Shown here piece by piece: positions 1 through 9,006 of a stretch of 64,000 nt of DNA. The notes under the pieces are model-generated. The model made no database searches. It was not told where the DNA came from and saw only the letters and a program-made list of their open reading frames with translations. Both the position numbers and the translations under genes were made by a program. Each line of letters opens with the position of its first letter. Position 1 is the first letter of the stretch. Source of the DNA: Viridibacterium silvisoli (GTDB lineage Bacteria > Pseudomonadota > Gammaproteobacteria > Burkholderiales > Rhodocyclaceae); NCBI RefSeq assembly GCF_036017035.1, contig NZ_JAYXHS010000001.1, forward strand, positions 744,001 through 808,000, read 5' to 3'.

Positions 1-197
1 CGGCAGCTATTGCCTTCACGCGGCCCGCAAACAAAGGCTGTTTCGGAAAGATTGAACTCGCGCGCAATGCGCTGCATGTCCGCGTCGGACAAGCCATCGC
101 CGCCAGGAAAAACAGCCAGAGGGTTGCCGCTGAAGGTTTCGCGGGTAAACACATCTGCAATGAAATATTTATGCTGGCGCTTCTCTGAAGGCTTCAT
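1..197 (-). CDS. PhzF-family isomerase-like protein, N-terminal part (cut by window edge)
   Basis: Reading leftward from an ATG at 197-195, the 65 visible codons give an N-terminus of the PhzF/PhzC (diaminopimelate-epimerase fold) family. Diagnostic pieces are YFIADVF at residues 11-17, the FSGNPLAVFPGG stretch after it, and EFNLSETAF with the conserved glutamate these enzymes use as general acid/base. The frame runs out at base 1, so the C-terminal three quarters are missing. Substrate cannot be told; most non-phenazine PhzF homologues are uncharacterised isomerases. The gene diverges from the DUF3683 oxidoreductase at 446. Confidence 0.85.
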   Translation of the reverse strand, partial: MKPSEKRQHKYFIADVFTRETFSGNPLAVFPGGDGLSDADMQRIAREFNLSETAFVCGPREGNSC

Positions 198-445
198 GGC
201 ATCCCGTTGTACTGATTTTCGTACGCGCCAGCAGTATCTGACAGCTACCTGATCGCGACGCGGCCTGTTTCACTGCGCTTCTATTGCCCTGTGCCTGAGA
301 GGGTTTTATCCGATCGCACGGCCATTGCAAAGTGTTTTCAAAGGTTTTTGCCAGTCGCGTGTGGAAAAGCTGCACGCTTGCCCCGGGGGGCTTAAAATAG
401 GGGGCTCCGCTCGACACGAGCGCTGTACCCGTCCGGTCGCCACGC

Positions 446-3400
446 ATGCACGCCAGCCCAGAATTCGCCGCCACCTCGCCCACCGCCCAGGCTCCGCGCC
501 TGCGCGAGATTCCGTACAACTACACCTCTTTCTCCGACCGCGAAATCGTCATTCGCCTGCTCGGCGCACCGCTGTGGTCCGTGCTTGAATCCCTGCGCAA
601 CGAACGCGTCACGGGCCGTTCTGCACGCATGCTCTACGAAGTGCTCGGCGACATCTGGGTCGTGCAACGCAACCCCTACCTCGAAGACGATCTGCTCGAC
701 AATCGCAACCGCCGTGGTGCGCTGATCGGTGCCCTGCGTCATCGTCTCGAAGCCGTCGACAAGCGCCGCCGCGAATCGGAAGCCGCCGACCCGGTCCGCG
801 CCGAGAAGGTAGCGCAATTGGTTCAAGCTGCCAATAAGGCTGTCGACACCTTCGCGCGCCACTTCGAAAAAACTTACGACCTGCGCCGTCGCGCCCAGAA
901 GCTCCTGTCGCGCCATACGCGCAAGGACAATATCTGCTTCGACGGTTACGCCCGCGTTGCCCACGTGACCGATGCCACCGACTGGCGCGTGGAGTATCCA
1001 TTTGTAGTGCTCTACCCGGACACGGAAGAAGAGATCGGGCATCTGGTGCGCGACTGCATCGAGCTCGGTCTGACCATCATCCCGCGCGGCGGCGGCACGG
1101 GCTACACCGGCGGCGCCGTACCGCTCTCACCTTACTCGGTCGTCATCAACACCGAGAAGCTGATCGACATGGGCAAGGTGGTGTATCAGACCCTGCCCGG
1201 CGTCACCGAGCCGTACGCGACCGTGTTTACCGGCGCCGGTCTGGTCACGCGACGCGTGATGGAAGCAGCCGAAGATGCCGGCCTGGTCTTCGCCTGCGAC
1301 CCGACCTCGGCCGACGCCTCGTGCATCGGCGGCAATGTCGCCATGAACGCCGGCGGCAAGAAGGCCGTGCTGTGGGGCACCGCGCTCGACAACCTCGCTT
1401 CGTGGAAGATGGTCTCGCCCGATGGCAACTGGATGGAGGTGGTGCGCCTCAATCACAACCTCGGAAAGATCCATGATCAGGAAAGCGTCGACTTCCTCGT
1501 CAAGCGTTTCGATACCACGGGCAACAAGCTGTTGTCCGAGGAAAAGCTGACCCTGCCCGGTGCCAGCTTCCGCAAGGTCGGCCTCGGCAAGGACGTCACA
1601 GACAAGTTCCTCGGTGGCGTGCCGGGCATCCAGAAGGAAGGCACGGACGGCATCATCACCTCTGCCGTGTGGATCCTGCACAAGATGCCGGCGCACACGC
1701 GCACCGTTTGCCTGGAGTTCTACGGCCAGGTGCGCGAAGCGGTGCCGGCGATTGTCGAGATCAAGGACTACATCGACAGCCTGCCTAAGACCGGCGACAA
1801 CCGCGTGCTGCTGGCCGGTCTCGAACACCTGGACGAGCGCTATGTGAAGGCCGTCGGCTATGCCACCAAGGCCAAACGCCATGGGCGGCCGAAGATGGTG
1901 CTGATCGGCGACATCGTCGGTGACGACGAGAACGCCGTGGCTCTCGCCACCTCCGAAGTGGTGCGCATCTGCAACGCGCGCGGCGCGGAAGGCTTCATCG
2001 CCGTCACGCCGGATACGCGCAAGAAATTCTGGCTCGACCGCGGCCGCACCGCCGCCATCGCGAAGCACACCAACGCCTTCAAGATCAACGAAGACGTGGT
2101 GATCCCGCTGCCGCGCATGGGCGACTACTGCGACGGCATCGAGCGCATCAACATCGAGCTGTCTATCAAGAACAAGCTCAAGCTCGCCGACGCCATCGCG
2201 CAGTTCCTCGACGGCGATCTGCCGCTACGCGTCGATGATTCGAACATCGAGAAGGAAGTGCTGATAGGCGACCGTCGTGCGCGCGCACTCGAAACGGTAT
2301 CGCTGGTGCGCCGCCGCTGGCAGTGGATTCTCGACAACCTCGACACGCCGCTTGCACAAGCCGAGGCGCAGTTCGCTGAACTCGGCATCGAGGCGGGCGA
2401 GCTGACCAACCGCACCAGCAACCCCACGCTCTTCCACCGCGTGCAGGACTATTCCGTCCGGATTTCGTGGAAGACGGAACTCAAGCTGGCCAACGAGGAA
2501 ATCTTCGAAGGCAATCTGTATCGCCCGCTGATTGAAAAGCTCGAAGCGATCCAGAAGGATGTGCTGCGCGGCCGCGTTTTCGTCGCCCTGCACATGCACG
2601 CCGGTGACGGCAATGTGCACACCAATCTGCCGGTAAACTCCGATCACTACGAAATGCTGCAGGAGGCCAATGCGGCCGTCGTGCGCATCATGGCGCTGGC
2701 TCGCTCGCTCGGTGGCGTGATCTCTGGCGAGCACGGCATCGGCATTACCAAACTCGAATTCCTGACCGAAGAGGAAGTCGCGCCGTTCCGCGCCTACAAG
2801 AACAAGGTCGATCCGGAAGGCCGCTTCAACAAGGGCAAGCTGATGGCTGGCGGCGACCTGACGCACGCCTACACGCCAAGCTTCAACCTGATGGGCCACG
2901 AGTCGCTGATCATGCAGCAAAGCGACCTGATCGGCATCCAGGATTCGATCAAGGACTGCCTGCGCTGCGGCAAGTGCAAGCCGGTCTGCGCCACACACGT
3001 GCCGCGCGCCAACCTGATGTATTCGCCGCGCAACAAGATCCTCGCGACCTCCTTGCTGACGGAGGCTTTCCTCTACGAAGAACAAACGCGTCGCGGCATC
3101 TCGATCAAGCATTGGGAAGAGTTCGAGGACGTCGCCGATCACTGCACGATCTGCCATAAGTGCTACAACCCCTGCCCGGTGGATATCGACTTCGGCGACG
3201 TGTCGATGAACATGCGCAACGTGCTGCGCAAGATGGGCAAGCAGAGCTTCAATCCGGCCAAGACGATGGCCATGGCTTTCCTGAACACCACCTCGCCCGA
3301 GCGCATCAAGCTGCTGCGCACGGTGAGCATCCAATGGGCATACAAGGCACAGCGTCTCGGCAATCGCGTACTGTCGGGCTTCGCCAAGCGCCAGACAGCG

Positions 3401-4375
3401 CATCCGCCCGCTTCGCTCGGCAAGCCGGAAATCAAGGCGCAGGTGATTCACTTCATCAACAAGAAGATGCCGGGCAAGCTGCCGAACAAGACGGCACGCG
3501 CGCTGCTGGACATCGAGGACGCCGAGATCGTGCCGGTGATCCGCGACCCTCAGAAGACCAAGGCGGATTCGGAAGCGGTCTTCTACTTCCCCGGTTGCGG
3601 CTCGGAGCGTCTGTTCTCGCAGGTCGGGCTCGCCACACAGGCGATGCTGTACCACGTCGGCGTACAGACGGTGCTGCCGCCGGGCTACCTGTGCTGCGGT
3701 TATCCGCAGCGCGGCGCGGGCCAGTACGACAAAGCCGAGAAGATCAGCACGGACAACCGCGTGCTGTTCCATCGCGTTGCCAACACGCTCAACTACCTCG
3801 ACATCAAGACCGTCGTGGTCAGCTGTGGCACTTGCTACGACCAGCTGGCAATGTATGAATTCGAAAAGATATTCCCTGGTTGCCGACTCATCGACATCCA
3901 TGAATATCTGTTGGAGAAGGGCGTGAAGCTGGAGGGCGTAACCGGTACGCGCTACATGTACCACGACCCTTGCCACACGCCGATGAAGCTGCAGGATGCG
4001 ACAAAGACGGTGAACCAGCTGATCACGACGGACGACGGCACCAAGGTTCTCAAGTCGGATCGTTGCTGCGGCGAAGCCGGCACGCTGGCCGTTGCACGCC
4101 CGGATATTTCGACACAGGTGCGCTACTCGAAGGAGGCCTCGATCAAGCTCGGCGAGGAGAAGCTGCGCGCTGATGGCTTCACCGGCAAGGTCAAGATGCT
4201 GACTTCCTGCCCGGCCTGCATGCAAGGCCTGCAACGCTACGAAGACGATATCCAGGGCGGTCTCGATGCAGATTACATCGTCATCGAAATGGCCAAGCGC
4301 ATTCTCGGCGAGGACTGGATGCCTGAGTACGTCGACCGCGCCAACAGGGGTGGTATCGAGCGCGTCCTGCTGTAA
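446..4375 (+). CDS. DUF3683-type FAD-binding / iron-sulfur oxidoreductase fusion (GlcD-GlcF-like)
   Basis: A 1,309-residue fusion of three parts. An N-terminal DUF3683-like region occupies about residues 20-180. A FAD_binding_4/VAO module follows, with the PRGGGTGYTGGAVPLS flavin loop, and then a FAD-oxidase C domain with the GEHGIG motif. The C-terminal GlcF-like part has two ferredoxin-type clusters, CLRCGKCKPVC from residue 838 and CTICHKCYNPC from residue 900, and two CCG-type cysteine-rich modules (FPGCGSE...CCGYPQRG and YHDPCH...CCGEAGTLA). This is the layout of glycolate or D-lactate dehydrogenases that pass electrons to quinone, so a respiratory 2-hydroxyacid dehydrogenase at the inner membrane face is likely; the substrate is inferred. 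Its stop overlaps the possible pdxH start at 4375 by one base. Confidence 0.9.
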   Translation: MHASPEFAATSPTAQAPRLREIPYNYTSFSDREIVIRLLGAPLWSVLESLRNERVTGRSARMLYEVLGDIWVVQRNPYLEDDLLDNRNRRGALIGALRHRLEAVDKRRRESEAADPVRAEKVAQLVQAANKAVDTFARHFEKTYDLRRRAQKLLSRHTRKDNICFDGYARVAHVTDATDWRVEYPFVVLYPDTEEEIGHLVRDCIELGLTIIPRGGGTGYTGGAVPLSPYSVVINTEKLIDMGKVVYQTLPGVTEPYATVFTGAGLVTRRVMEAAEDAGLVFACDPTSADASCIGGNVAMNAGGKKAVLWGTALDNLASWKMVSPDGNWMEVVRLNHNLGKIHDQESVDFLVKRFDTTGNKLLSEEKLTLPGASFRKVGLGKDVTDKFLGGVPGIQKEGTDGIITSAVWILHKMPAHTRTVCLEFYGQVREAVPAIVEIKDYIDSLPKTGDNRVLLAGLEHLDERYVKAVGYATKAKRHGRPKMVLIGDIVGDDENAVALATSEVVRICNARGAEGFIAVTPDTRKKFWLDRGRTAAIAKHTNAFKINEDVVIPLPRMGDYCDGIERINIELSIKNKLKLADAIAQFLDGDLPLRVDDSNIEKEVLIGDRRARALETVSLVRRRWQWILDNLDTPLAQAEAQFAELGIEAGELTNRTSNPTLFHRVQDYSVRISWKTELKLANEEIFEGNLYRPLIEKLEAIQKDVLRGRVFVALHMHAGDGNVHTNLPVNSDHYEMLQEANAAVVRIMALARSLGGVISGEHGIGITKLEFLTEEEVAPFRAYKNKVDPEGRFNKGKLMAGGDLTHAYTPSFNLMGHESLIMQQSDLIGIQDSIKDCLRCGKCKPVCATHVPRANLMYSPRNKILATSLLTEAFLYEEQTRRGISIKHWEEFEDVADHCTICHKCYNPCPVDIDFGDVSMNMRNVLRKMGKQSFNPAKTMAMAFLNTTSPERIKLLRTVSIQWAYKAQRLGNRVLSGFAKRQTAHPPASLGKPEIKAQVIHFINKKMPGKLPNKTARALLDIEDAEIVPVIRDPQKTKADSEAVFYFPGCGSERLFSQVGLATQAMLYHVGVQTVLPPGYLCCGYPQRGAGQYDKAEKISTDNRVLFHRVANTLNYLDIKTVVVSCGTCYDQLAMYEFEKIFPGCRLIDIHEYLLEKGVKLEGVTGTRYMYHDPCHTPMKLQDATKTVNQLITTDDGTKVLKSDRCCGEAGTLAVARPDISTQVRYSKEASIKLGEEKLRADGFTGKVKMLTSCPACMQGLQRYEDDIQGGLDADYIVIEMAKRILGEDWMPEYVDRANRGGIERVLL

Positions 4376-4986
4376 TGGTGCCGAACAGGATGAGTGAGCC
4401 CGCAAACACCGCTGAACTGATTGCCCGCTTCCAGCTCTGGTTGAGCGAAGCGGGCAAGTCGGAAATCAACGATCCGAACGCCATGTCGCTCGCCACTGTC
4501 GATGCGGATGGCATGCCATCGATCCGCATGGTGTTGCTCAAGCACGCAGACGAAGCGGGTTTTGTTTTCTATACGAATCTCGGCAGCCAGAAGGCTGCGG
4601 AGCTGCACGGCAACCCGCAGGCTGCGCTGTGCTTTCACTGGAAGAGCCTGCAGCGCCAGGTGCGTGTGCAGGGCCAGGTACAGCCGGTCAGCAATGCGGA
4701 GGCCGATGCCTATTTCGCCAGCCGGCCGCGCGATTCGCGCATTGGTGCCTGGGCTTCGAAACAGTCACAACCCATGCAAGGGCGTTTCGAGCTGGAGAAG
4801 CGTGTTGCCGAGAAGGCATTGCGCTTCAACATTGGCGAGATTCCTCGGCCCGAGTTCTGGTCAGGCTTTCGCGTTGTGCCTTCGACCATCGAATTCTGGG
4901 AGGCCAAGCCTTTCCGTCTTCACGATCGCAAGCGCTACGTGCGACAGGCCGACGATGCGTGGCAGGGAACGCCGCTCTTCCCATAG
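4375..4986 (+). CDS. pdxH: Pyridoxamine 5'-phosphate oxidase PdxH
   Basis: FMN-dependent oxidase that makes pyridoxal 5'-phosphate from pyridoxine or pyridoxamine 5'-phosphate in vitamin B6 synthesis and salvage. Family blocks are PNAMSLATVDADGMPSIRMVL, FYTNLGSQKA, the FMN/PLP-contacting HWKSLQRQVRVQG, SRIGAWAS, and the C-terminal RPEFWSGFRV and RLHDR blocks. The first ATG at 4375 sits inside the upstream stop codon (TAATG), suggesting translational coupling. An ATG at 4390 giving MSEPAN is an alternative that better matches the usual N-terminus. The predicted 198-203 residues are slightly shorter than the roughly 218 of the E. coli enzyme. Confidence 0.93.
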   Translation: MVPNRMSEPANTAELIARFQLWLSEAGKSEINDPNAMSLATVDADGMPSIRMVLLKHADEAGFVFYTNLGSQKAAELHGNPQAALCFHWKSLQRQVRVQGQVQPVSNAEADAYFASRPRDSRIGAWASKQSQPMQGRFELEKRVAEKALRFNIGEIPRPEFWSGFRVVPSTIEFWEAKPFRLHDRKRYVRQADDAWQGTPLFP

Positions 4987-5065
4987 GCGCATGGCACGCA
5001 TGTGAATCAGGCAAACGTGCATCGTGAGGTAAAATGCGGGCAAACATGCTACGGGGCACACGACC

Positions 5066-5722
5066 ATGAACAATTCTCCCAACAGCCTGCTGTCCAACAA
5101 CCGGACGTGGGCAAAGAACGCTGTCGAACGCGATCCTGAATTCTTCTCGCGACTGGTCGCGCAGCAGACACCGGAATACCTCTGGATCGGCTGTTCAGAC
5201 AGTCGCGTGCCTGCCAACGAAATCACTGGGCTGGCGCCGGGCGAAGTCTTCGTCCATCGCAATATCGCCAACGTGGTGGTGCACAGCGACCTGAACTGCC
5301 TGTCTGTCATGCAGTTCGCTGTCGACGTGCTCAAGGTCAAGCACATCCTCGTCGTTGGCCACTACGGCTGCGGTGGTGTGCGCGCCGCGCTGGAGAACCT
5401 GCGCTTTGGCCTCGCTGACAACTGGATCCGCCACGTGCAGGACGTGCGCGACAAGTTCCGCACCCAGCTCGACAAGGTGGATGACGACAAGGCGCGCCTG
5501 GACAAGCTGTGCGAATTCAACGTGATCGAGCAAGTCCTCAACGTCAGCGAGACAACCGTGCTGCGCGATGCCTGGTCACGCGGCCAGGAGATCGCCGTAC
5601 ACGGCTGGATCTACGGCGTCGCCGATGGCTTGCTGACCGATCTCAGATCCAGCGTTTCGAAAGAAACCGAAGCACTGGAAGCCTATCTGGATGCAGTCAA
5701 CAGCCTGACGGCCCGCATTTGA
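5066..5722 (+). CDS. can: Beta-class carbonic anhydrase
   Basis: Cytoplasmic zinc enzyme interconverting CO2 and bicarbonate. The 218 residues contain the full beta-class signature: Cys43 with the Asp45-Arg47 dyad (CSDSR), and His99 and Cys102 in GHYGCGGV, which supply the three zinc ligands. VFVHRNIAN and the C-terminal VHGWIYGVADG are also typical. It stands as its own unit between pdxH and the SPOR gene. A TAAAAT element at 5030-5035 is a possible -10 box but has no good -35 partner. The length and motifs fit the E. coli Can group. Confidence 0.95.
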   Translation: MNNSPNSLLSNNRTWAKNAVERDPEFFSRLVAQQTPEYLWIGCSDSRVPANEITGLAPGEVFVHRNIANVVVHSDLNCLSVMQFAVDVLKVKHILVVGHYGCGGVRAALENLRFGLADNWIRHVQDVRDKFRTQLDKVDDDKARLDKLCEFNVIEQVLNVSETTVLRDAWSRGQEIAVHGWIYGVADGLLTDLRSSVSKETEALEAYLDAVNSLTARI

Positions 5723-5798
5723 GTCCTTCCGGCGTGGCGCCTCCTTCAGAACTGATGCCGCAGTTATACTCGCCGTCGCACTCAGCACAACACGGAAC

Positions 5799-6395
5799 AT
5801 GCGCATGAGCTTTCCCCGCCACGCCCGCTGTAAACAGCGCGGCAACACCTTCGTCGGTGTTGCGATCGGTCTTCTGATCGGCATCCTCATCGCCGTCGTC
5901 ATTGCGTTGTACATCAACTTCGGCAGCAAGCCTTTCACGCAGAAGGAAGACAAGGCCAGCCAGGCTTCTGCCCCGGTAGCGACTCCCGTCGCGCCCGCCT
6001 CGAGCGAGCCGATTGCCTTGCCCGGCAAGCCGGGCGACAAGCCGGTCACGCAACCCACGGACAAGCCGAGCTACGATTTCTACAAGATCCTGCCGGGCGG
6101 AGATGCCGCATCGGTTCCTGTTTCTGCCCCCAGCGGGGAACCTGCCGCGCCGGACAAGCTCTATCTGCAAGCGGGTGCCTTCCAGGATCCGGCAGAAGCT
6201 GACAACCTCAAGGCGCGTCTTGCGTTGATGGGACTGGAGGCTGGCGTCCAGAAAGTGGACACGGCTGACAAGGGTGTCTTGCATCGCGTGCGTGTCGGGC
6301 CGTTCCCGGGCCCGGGCGAAGCCGACACCGCACATGCCAAGCTGGCACAGGAAGGCATCGAGACCGTCATCGTGCGTGTAAAACCGCGTAAATAA
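5799..6395 (+). CDS. SPOR-domain membrane protein (FtsN/DedD-like)
   Basis: A bitopic inner-membrane protein: a basic N-terminus, one transmembrane helix at about residues 18-42 (TFVGVAIGLLIGILIAVVIA), a Pro/Ala-rich periplasmic linker, and a C-terminal SPOR domain from about residue 120 (LYLQAGAFQDPAEADNLKARL, VHRVRVGPFPGPGEA). SPOR domains bind denuded glycan strands at the septum, so a role in division or peptidoglycan remodelling is likely. Two adjacent ATGs (5799 and 5805) are possible starts. It lies directly before dsbA, an order common in betaproteobacteria, where argS often precedes it; argS is not present here. Confidence 0.85.
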   Translation: MRMSFPRHARCKQRGNTFVGVAIGLLIGILIAVVIALYINFGSKPFTQKEDKASQASAPVATPVAPASSEPIALPGKPGDKPVTQPTDKPSYDFYKILPGGDAASVPVSAPSGEPAAPDKLYLQAGAFQDPAEADNLKARLALMGLEAGVQKVDTADKGVLHRVRVGPFPGPGEADTAHAKLAQEGIETVIVRVKPRK

Positions 6396-6447
6396 GCGCT
6401 CACGACATCGGTCGCTAACCACCACTTCCGTTCGTATGTATAAAAAC

Positions 6448-6452
6448 AGGAG
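6448..6452 (+). promoter_or_regulatory. Shine-Dalgarno AGGAG deciding the dsbA start
   Basis: AGGAG ends seven bases before the ATG at 6460, while the upstream in-frame ATG at 6436 has nothing comparable. This selects the shorter protein, whose N-terminus is a clean signal peptide. Confidence 0.7.
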
Positions 6453-6459
6453 ATCACCC

Positions 6460-7113
6460 ATGCTGCGCCGCAGTCTGTTCAAACTACTCATCGCCTCGGC
6501 CTGTATTGCAGCCGCCCCCCTGAGCTTCGCGCTCGACGCCGGCAAGGACTACAACCTGCTGCAACCCGCGCAACCCGGCGGCACCAACGGACAGATCGAA
6601 GTCATCGAGTTCTTCTCATATGGTTGCCCGCATTGCGCAGCGTTTGATCCCAAGCTGACCAAGTGGCGTGCTGCACAAGGCAAGGATGTCGTCTTCAAGC
6701 GCGTGCCCGTGAGCTTCGGTCGCCCGGAATGGGCCGCGCTGGGTCGCCTGTACCTGACGCTGAATGCGATGGGTCTTTCCGACAAGTACGACAGCAAGGT
6801 GTTCGATGGCGTACACAAGGAATACCTGAAGCTGAACGACGAGAAGGTGCGCAATGACTGGCTGACCAAGGAAGGCATCGACGTCAAGAAGTTCAACGAC
6901 ACCTGGCGCTCCTTCGGCATCGAGACAGCCGCGCGCCGTGCCGACCAGATGGCCGAGACCTACCGCGTGCAAGGCGTGCCGATGCTGGTCATCGACGGCA
7001 AGTACGTTCCGTCGGACAGCGGCGTGAAAGGCGAAGAAGCCGGTCACTCACGAGTTCTCGTCAACTCGGAGCAACTGGTCGCAAAGGCACGTGCCGAGAA
7101 GCCCAAGAAGTAA
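6460..7113 (+). CDS. dsbA: Periplasmic thiol:disulfide interchange protein DsbA
   Basis: Periplasmic oxidase that introduces disulfide bonds into exported proteins and is reoxidised by DsbB. The 217-residue precursor has a basic start and hydrophobic signal (residues 5-24, cleavage likely after SFA). The thioredoxin-fold active site is Cys56-Pro-His-Cys59 (FFSYGCPHC), and the cis-proline loop is VQGVPMLVIDGKY. The CPHC dipeptide and helical insertion fit DsbA rather than DsbC/G. It follows the SPOR gene by 64 bases and precedes the SDR gene by 21 bases, so the three may be cotranscribed. Confidence 0.93.
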   Translation: MLRRSLFKLLIASACIAAAPLSFALDAGKDYNLLQPAQPGGTNGQIEVIEFFSYGCPHCAAFDPKLTKWRAAQGKDVVFKRVPVSFGRPEWAALGRLYLTLNAMGLSDKYDSKVFDGVHKEYLKLNDEKVRNDWLTKEGIDVKKFNDTWRSFGIETAARRADQMAETYRVQGVPMLVIDGKYVPSDSGVKGEEAGHSRVLVNSEQLVAKARAEKPKK

Positions 7114-7134
7114 GCAGACTGGCATAGCAGCGAC

Positions 7135-7947
7135 GTGAACGATCCAACCCCGGGCTCTGCGCCGCTGCGCGCACCTTTGCGCGTTTTCCTGACCGGTGCC
7201 TCCAGCGGCATCGGCGAAGCGCTGGCGCGGCACTACGCCGCGCAAGGCGCCCATGTCGGTCTGGTCGCTCGACGCGGCGACCAGCTCGCCAGGCTGTGTG
7301 CTTCATTACCTGGCGGGGAGGAAGCGCATATCGCGCTGGTGGCCAGCGTCAATGACGCAGAATCCATGCGTGCTGTTGCGCAGTTATACATGGCTCGCTT
7401 CGGGCTACCTGACATCGTCATTGCCAATGCCGGTATCTCGACCGGTTCGCTGACGGACGAATCCTCCGACCTGGAGGTATTCGAAACAGTGCTGGATACG
7501 AATGTGCTCGGCATGGTGCGGACCTTCATGCCGTTTGCGCGCGCCATGCGTCGCCGCGGCAGTGGCAAGCTCGTCGGCATTTCGTCGGTTGCAGGCGTGC
7601 GCGGCCTGCCCGGTGCAGGCGCCTACTCCGCGTCGAAGGCTGCCGTGAGCCGCTATCTGGAAAGCCTGCGCATCGAGATGCGCGGCAGCGGCTTGCAAGT
7701 GATCGATATCCGCCCCGGCTATATCGCCACACCGATGACGGCGGTCAATCCTTATGCCATGCCGTTCATCCTGCAGCCCGACGAAGCAGCGCGGCGCTTC
7801 GCCATCGCCATTGCAAGAGGCAGTTCGCAGGCCACGATTCCATGGCAAATGAATATCGTCGCCAAGGCCATGACGCTGCTGCCCAACTGGGTTTTCGACA
7901 GGTTGCTGGCGGGCGCCCGGCGCAAGCCGCGCGGCTTGCCACTCTAA
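7135..7947 (+). CDS. Short-chain dehydrogenase/reductase
   Basis: A 270-residue classical SDR starting at GTG 7135. The Rossmann cofactor loop TGASSGIG is near residue 20, VIANAG corresponds to the family NNAG element, and the catalytic Ser and YSASK follow at about residues 145-165 (GISSVAG...GAYSASKAA). The conserved LVARR after beta-2 suggests NADP(H) preference. The C-terminus (GYIATPMT...QPDEAARRFAIAIARG) resembles DltE/YciK-type SDRs of unknown substrate. It lies 21 bases behind dsbA. Confidence 0.85.
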   Translation: MNDPTPGSAPLRAPLRVFLTGASSGIGEALARHYAAQGAHVGLVARRGDQLARLCASLPGGEEAHIALVASVNDAESMRAVAQLYMARFGLPDIVIANAGISTGSLTDESSDLEVFETVLDTNVLGMVRTFMPFARAMRRRGSGKLVGISSVAGVRGLPGAGAYSASKAAVSRYLESLRIEMRGSGLQVIDIRPGYIATPMTAVNPYAMPFILQPDEAARRFAIAIARGSSQATIPWQMNIVAKAMTLLPNWVFDRLLAGARRKPRGLPL

Positions 7948-7975
7948 GCGCGGGCTGCTTCTGCGGCTGCCCGCT

Positions 7976-8182
7976 TCAGAGAGCCCCGAATACTTCCGCG
8001 AACATGGGCACCAGAAGCTTGTTGCCGAACTCGTTCAGATGATCTGAATCGTAGTACAGCGGCCGACCGTCCTTGCTACCGTAGCAGAATCCATCGCGGC
8101 AGAAATAAGGCAAGGGATCGAGAATCTTCACACCGCACGCAGCGCGCGCTTTGTCTAGAGCAGCCCAGTGCCTCTTCTGTTT
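7976..8182 (-). pseudogene. Remnant of an SGNH-domain O-acyltransferase (C-terminus only)
   Basis: Leftward in frame from a stop at 8185-8183 to TGA at 7978-7976 is a 68-codon fragment with no usable start. It contains ILDPLPYFCRDGFCYG, LYYDSDHLNEFGN and a final KLLVPMFAEVFGAL. The DxDHLN block with its catalytic Asp-x-x-His is the hallmark of the SGNH hydrolase domain fused to OafA/YrhL-type acyltransferase-3 membrane proteins, which decorate LPS or exopolysaccharide. Everything upstream, including the membrane domain, is gone. This is a deletion scar between the SDR and trmB, not a functional gene. Confidence 0.75.
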
Positions 8183-8259
8183 TTACCGACAGATAGCAAT
8201 ACACGACAATCACCACAAACGGTGCGCCTCGTCCCTTGCGGGCAATCAGCGCGGGGGCT

Positions 8260-8952
8260 TCAGGCCTTGCGCCTGAACACCAGATCCCACACGCCATGCC
8301 CCAGACGCAAGCCGCGTGCTTCGAATTTCGTCAGTGGGCGATAGTCCGGCTTCACCGCGTAGTCGATAGCCGTATTCTCAAGCAAGGGCTCAGCAGAGAG
8401 TACTTCAAGCATGAATTGCGCGTACTCCTCCCAATCCGTCGCGCAATGCAGATAGCCGCCTGGGGCAAGGTGCCTGGCAAGCTCGGCGACGAAAGCGGGC
8501 TGCAGGATACGACGCTTGTGGTGCCGCTTCTTCGGCCAAGGATCAGGGAAGAACACGTGCACGCCCGCCAGTGAATCCGGTGCAATCATGTCCCGCACCA
8601 CTTCAGTTGCATCGTGCTGCATGACACGCAGATTGCTCAGCCCCTGCTCTTCGATCAGCTTGCAAAGATTGCCCACGCCGGGCCCATGCACTTCGATGCC
8701 GATAAAGTTGGTATCCGGTCTGGCGGCGGCGATGGCGGCGGTCGTGTCGCCCATGCCGCAACCAATCTCGAGTACGACCGGCGCATTGCGACCAAAGGCG
8801 CTGACGTAGTCGAGTACGGCCGGGCGATAGGTGATGCCGAAACGCGGCAACAACTCATCGATATAGCGCTTCTGCGCGTCGGACATACGTCCCTGGCGCA
8901 ACACGAAACTGCGAATGGGTTGATTGGAAAAGCGCGGGGTCGATTCGGTCAT
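8260..8952 (-). CDS. trmB: tRNA (guanine-N7-)-methyltransferase TrmB
   Basis: SAM-dependent enzyme making m7G46 in the tRNA variable loop. The 230 residues show SAM motif I (VVLEIGCGMGDTT), the acidic IGIEVH loop, and the TrmB signature FFPDPWPKKRHHKRRI with catalytic Asp, followed by CATDWEEYA and the C-terminal RPLTKFEARG block. It is the last gene of a leftward group thiS-thiG-chorismate mutase-trmB, 54 bases after the mutase stop. Confidence 0.95.
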   Translation of the reverse strand: MTESTPRFSNQPIRSFVLRQGRMSDAQKRYIDELLPRFGITYRPAVLDYVSAFGRNAPVVLEIGCGMGDTTAAIAAARPDTNFIGIEVHGPGVGNLCKLIEEQGLSNLRVMQHDATEVVRDMIAPDSLAGVHVFFPDPWPKKRHHKRRILQPAFVAELARHLAPGGYLHCATDWEEYAQFMLEVLSAEPLLENTAIDYAVKPDYRPLTKFEARGLRLGHGVWDLVFRRKA

Positions 8953-9006
8953 GATGATGGAGTCAGGTGGCAGGCGGCTGGCGGGAAATCGCCGGGGCGC
9001 ATGAGG

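Noticed and set aside
265..400. Resemblance to the 3' half of a glycine riboswitch (minus-strand CTCTCAGGCA with GGGGCAA further upstream)
   Set aside because: Only a ten-base core matches; the P1 pairing and the CCGAAGG portion are missing, and the downstream gene is a PhzF protein rather than a glycine-cleavage or transport gene.
2225..4405. Long leftward open frame of 726 codons opposite the DUF3683 gene
   Set aside because: Antisense to a gene with clear motifs; high GC gives spurious long frames on the reverse strand, and its translation resembles no family.
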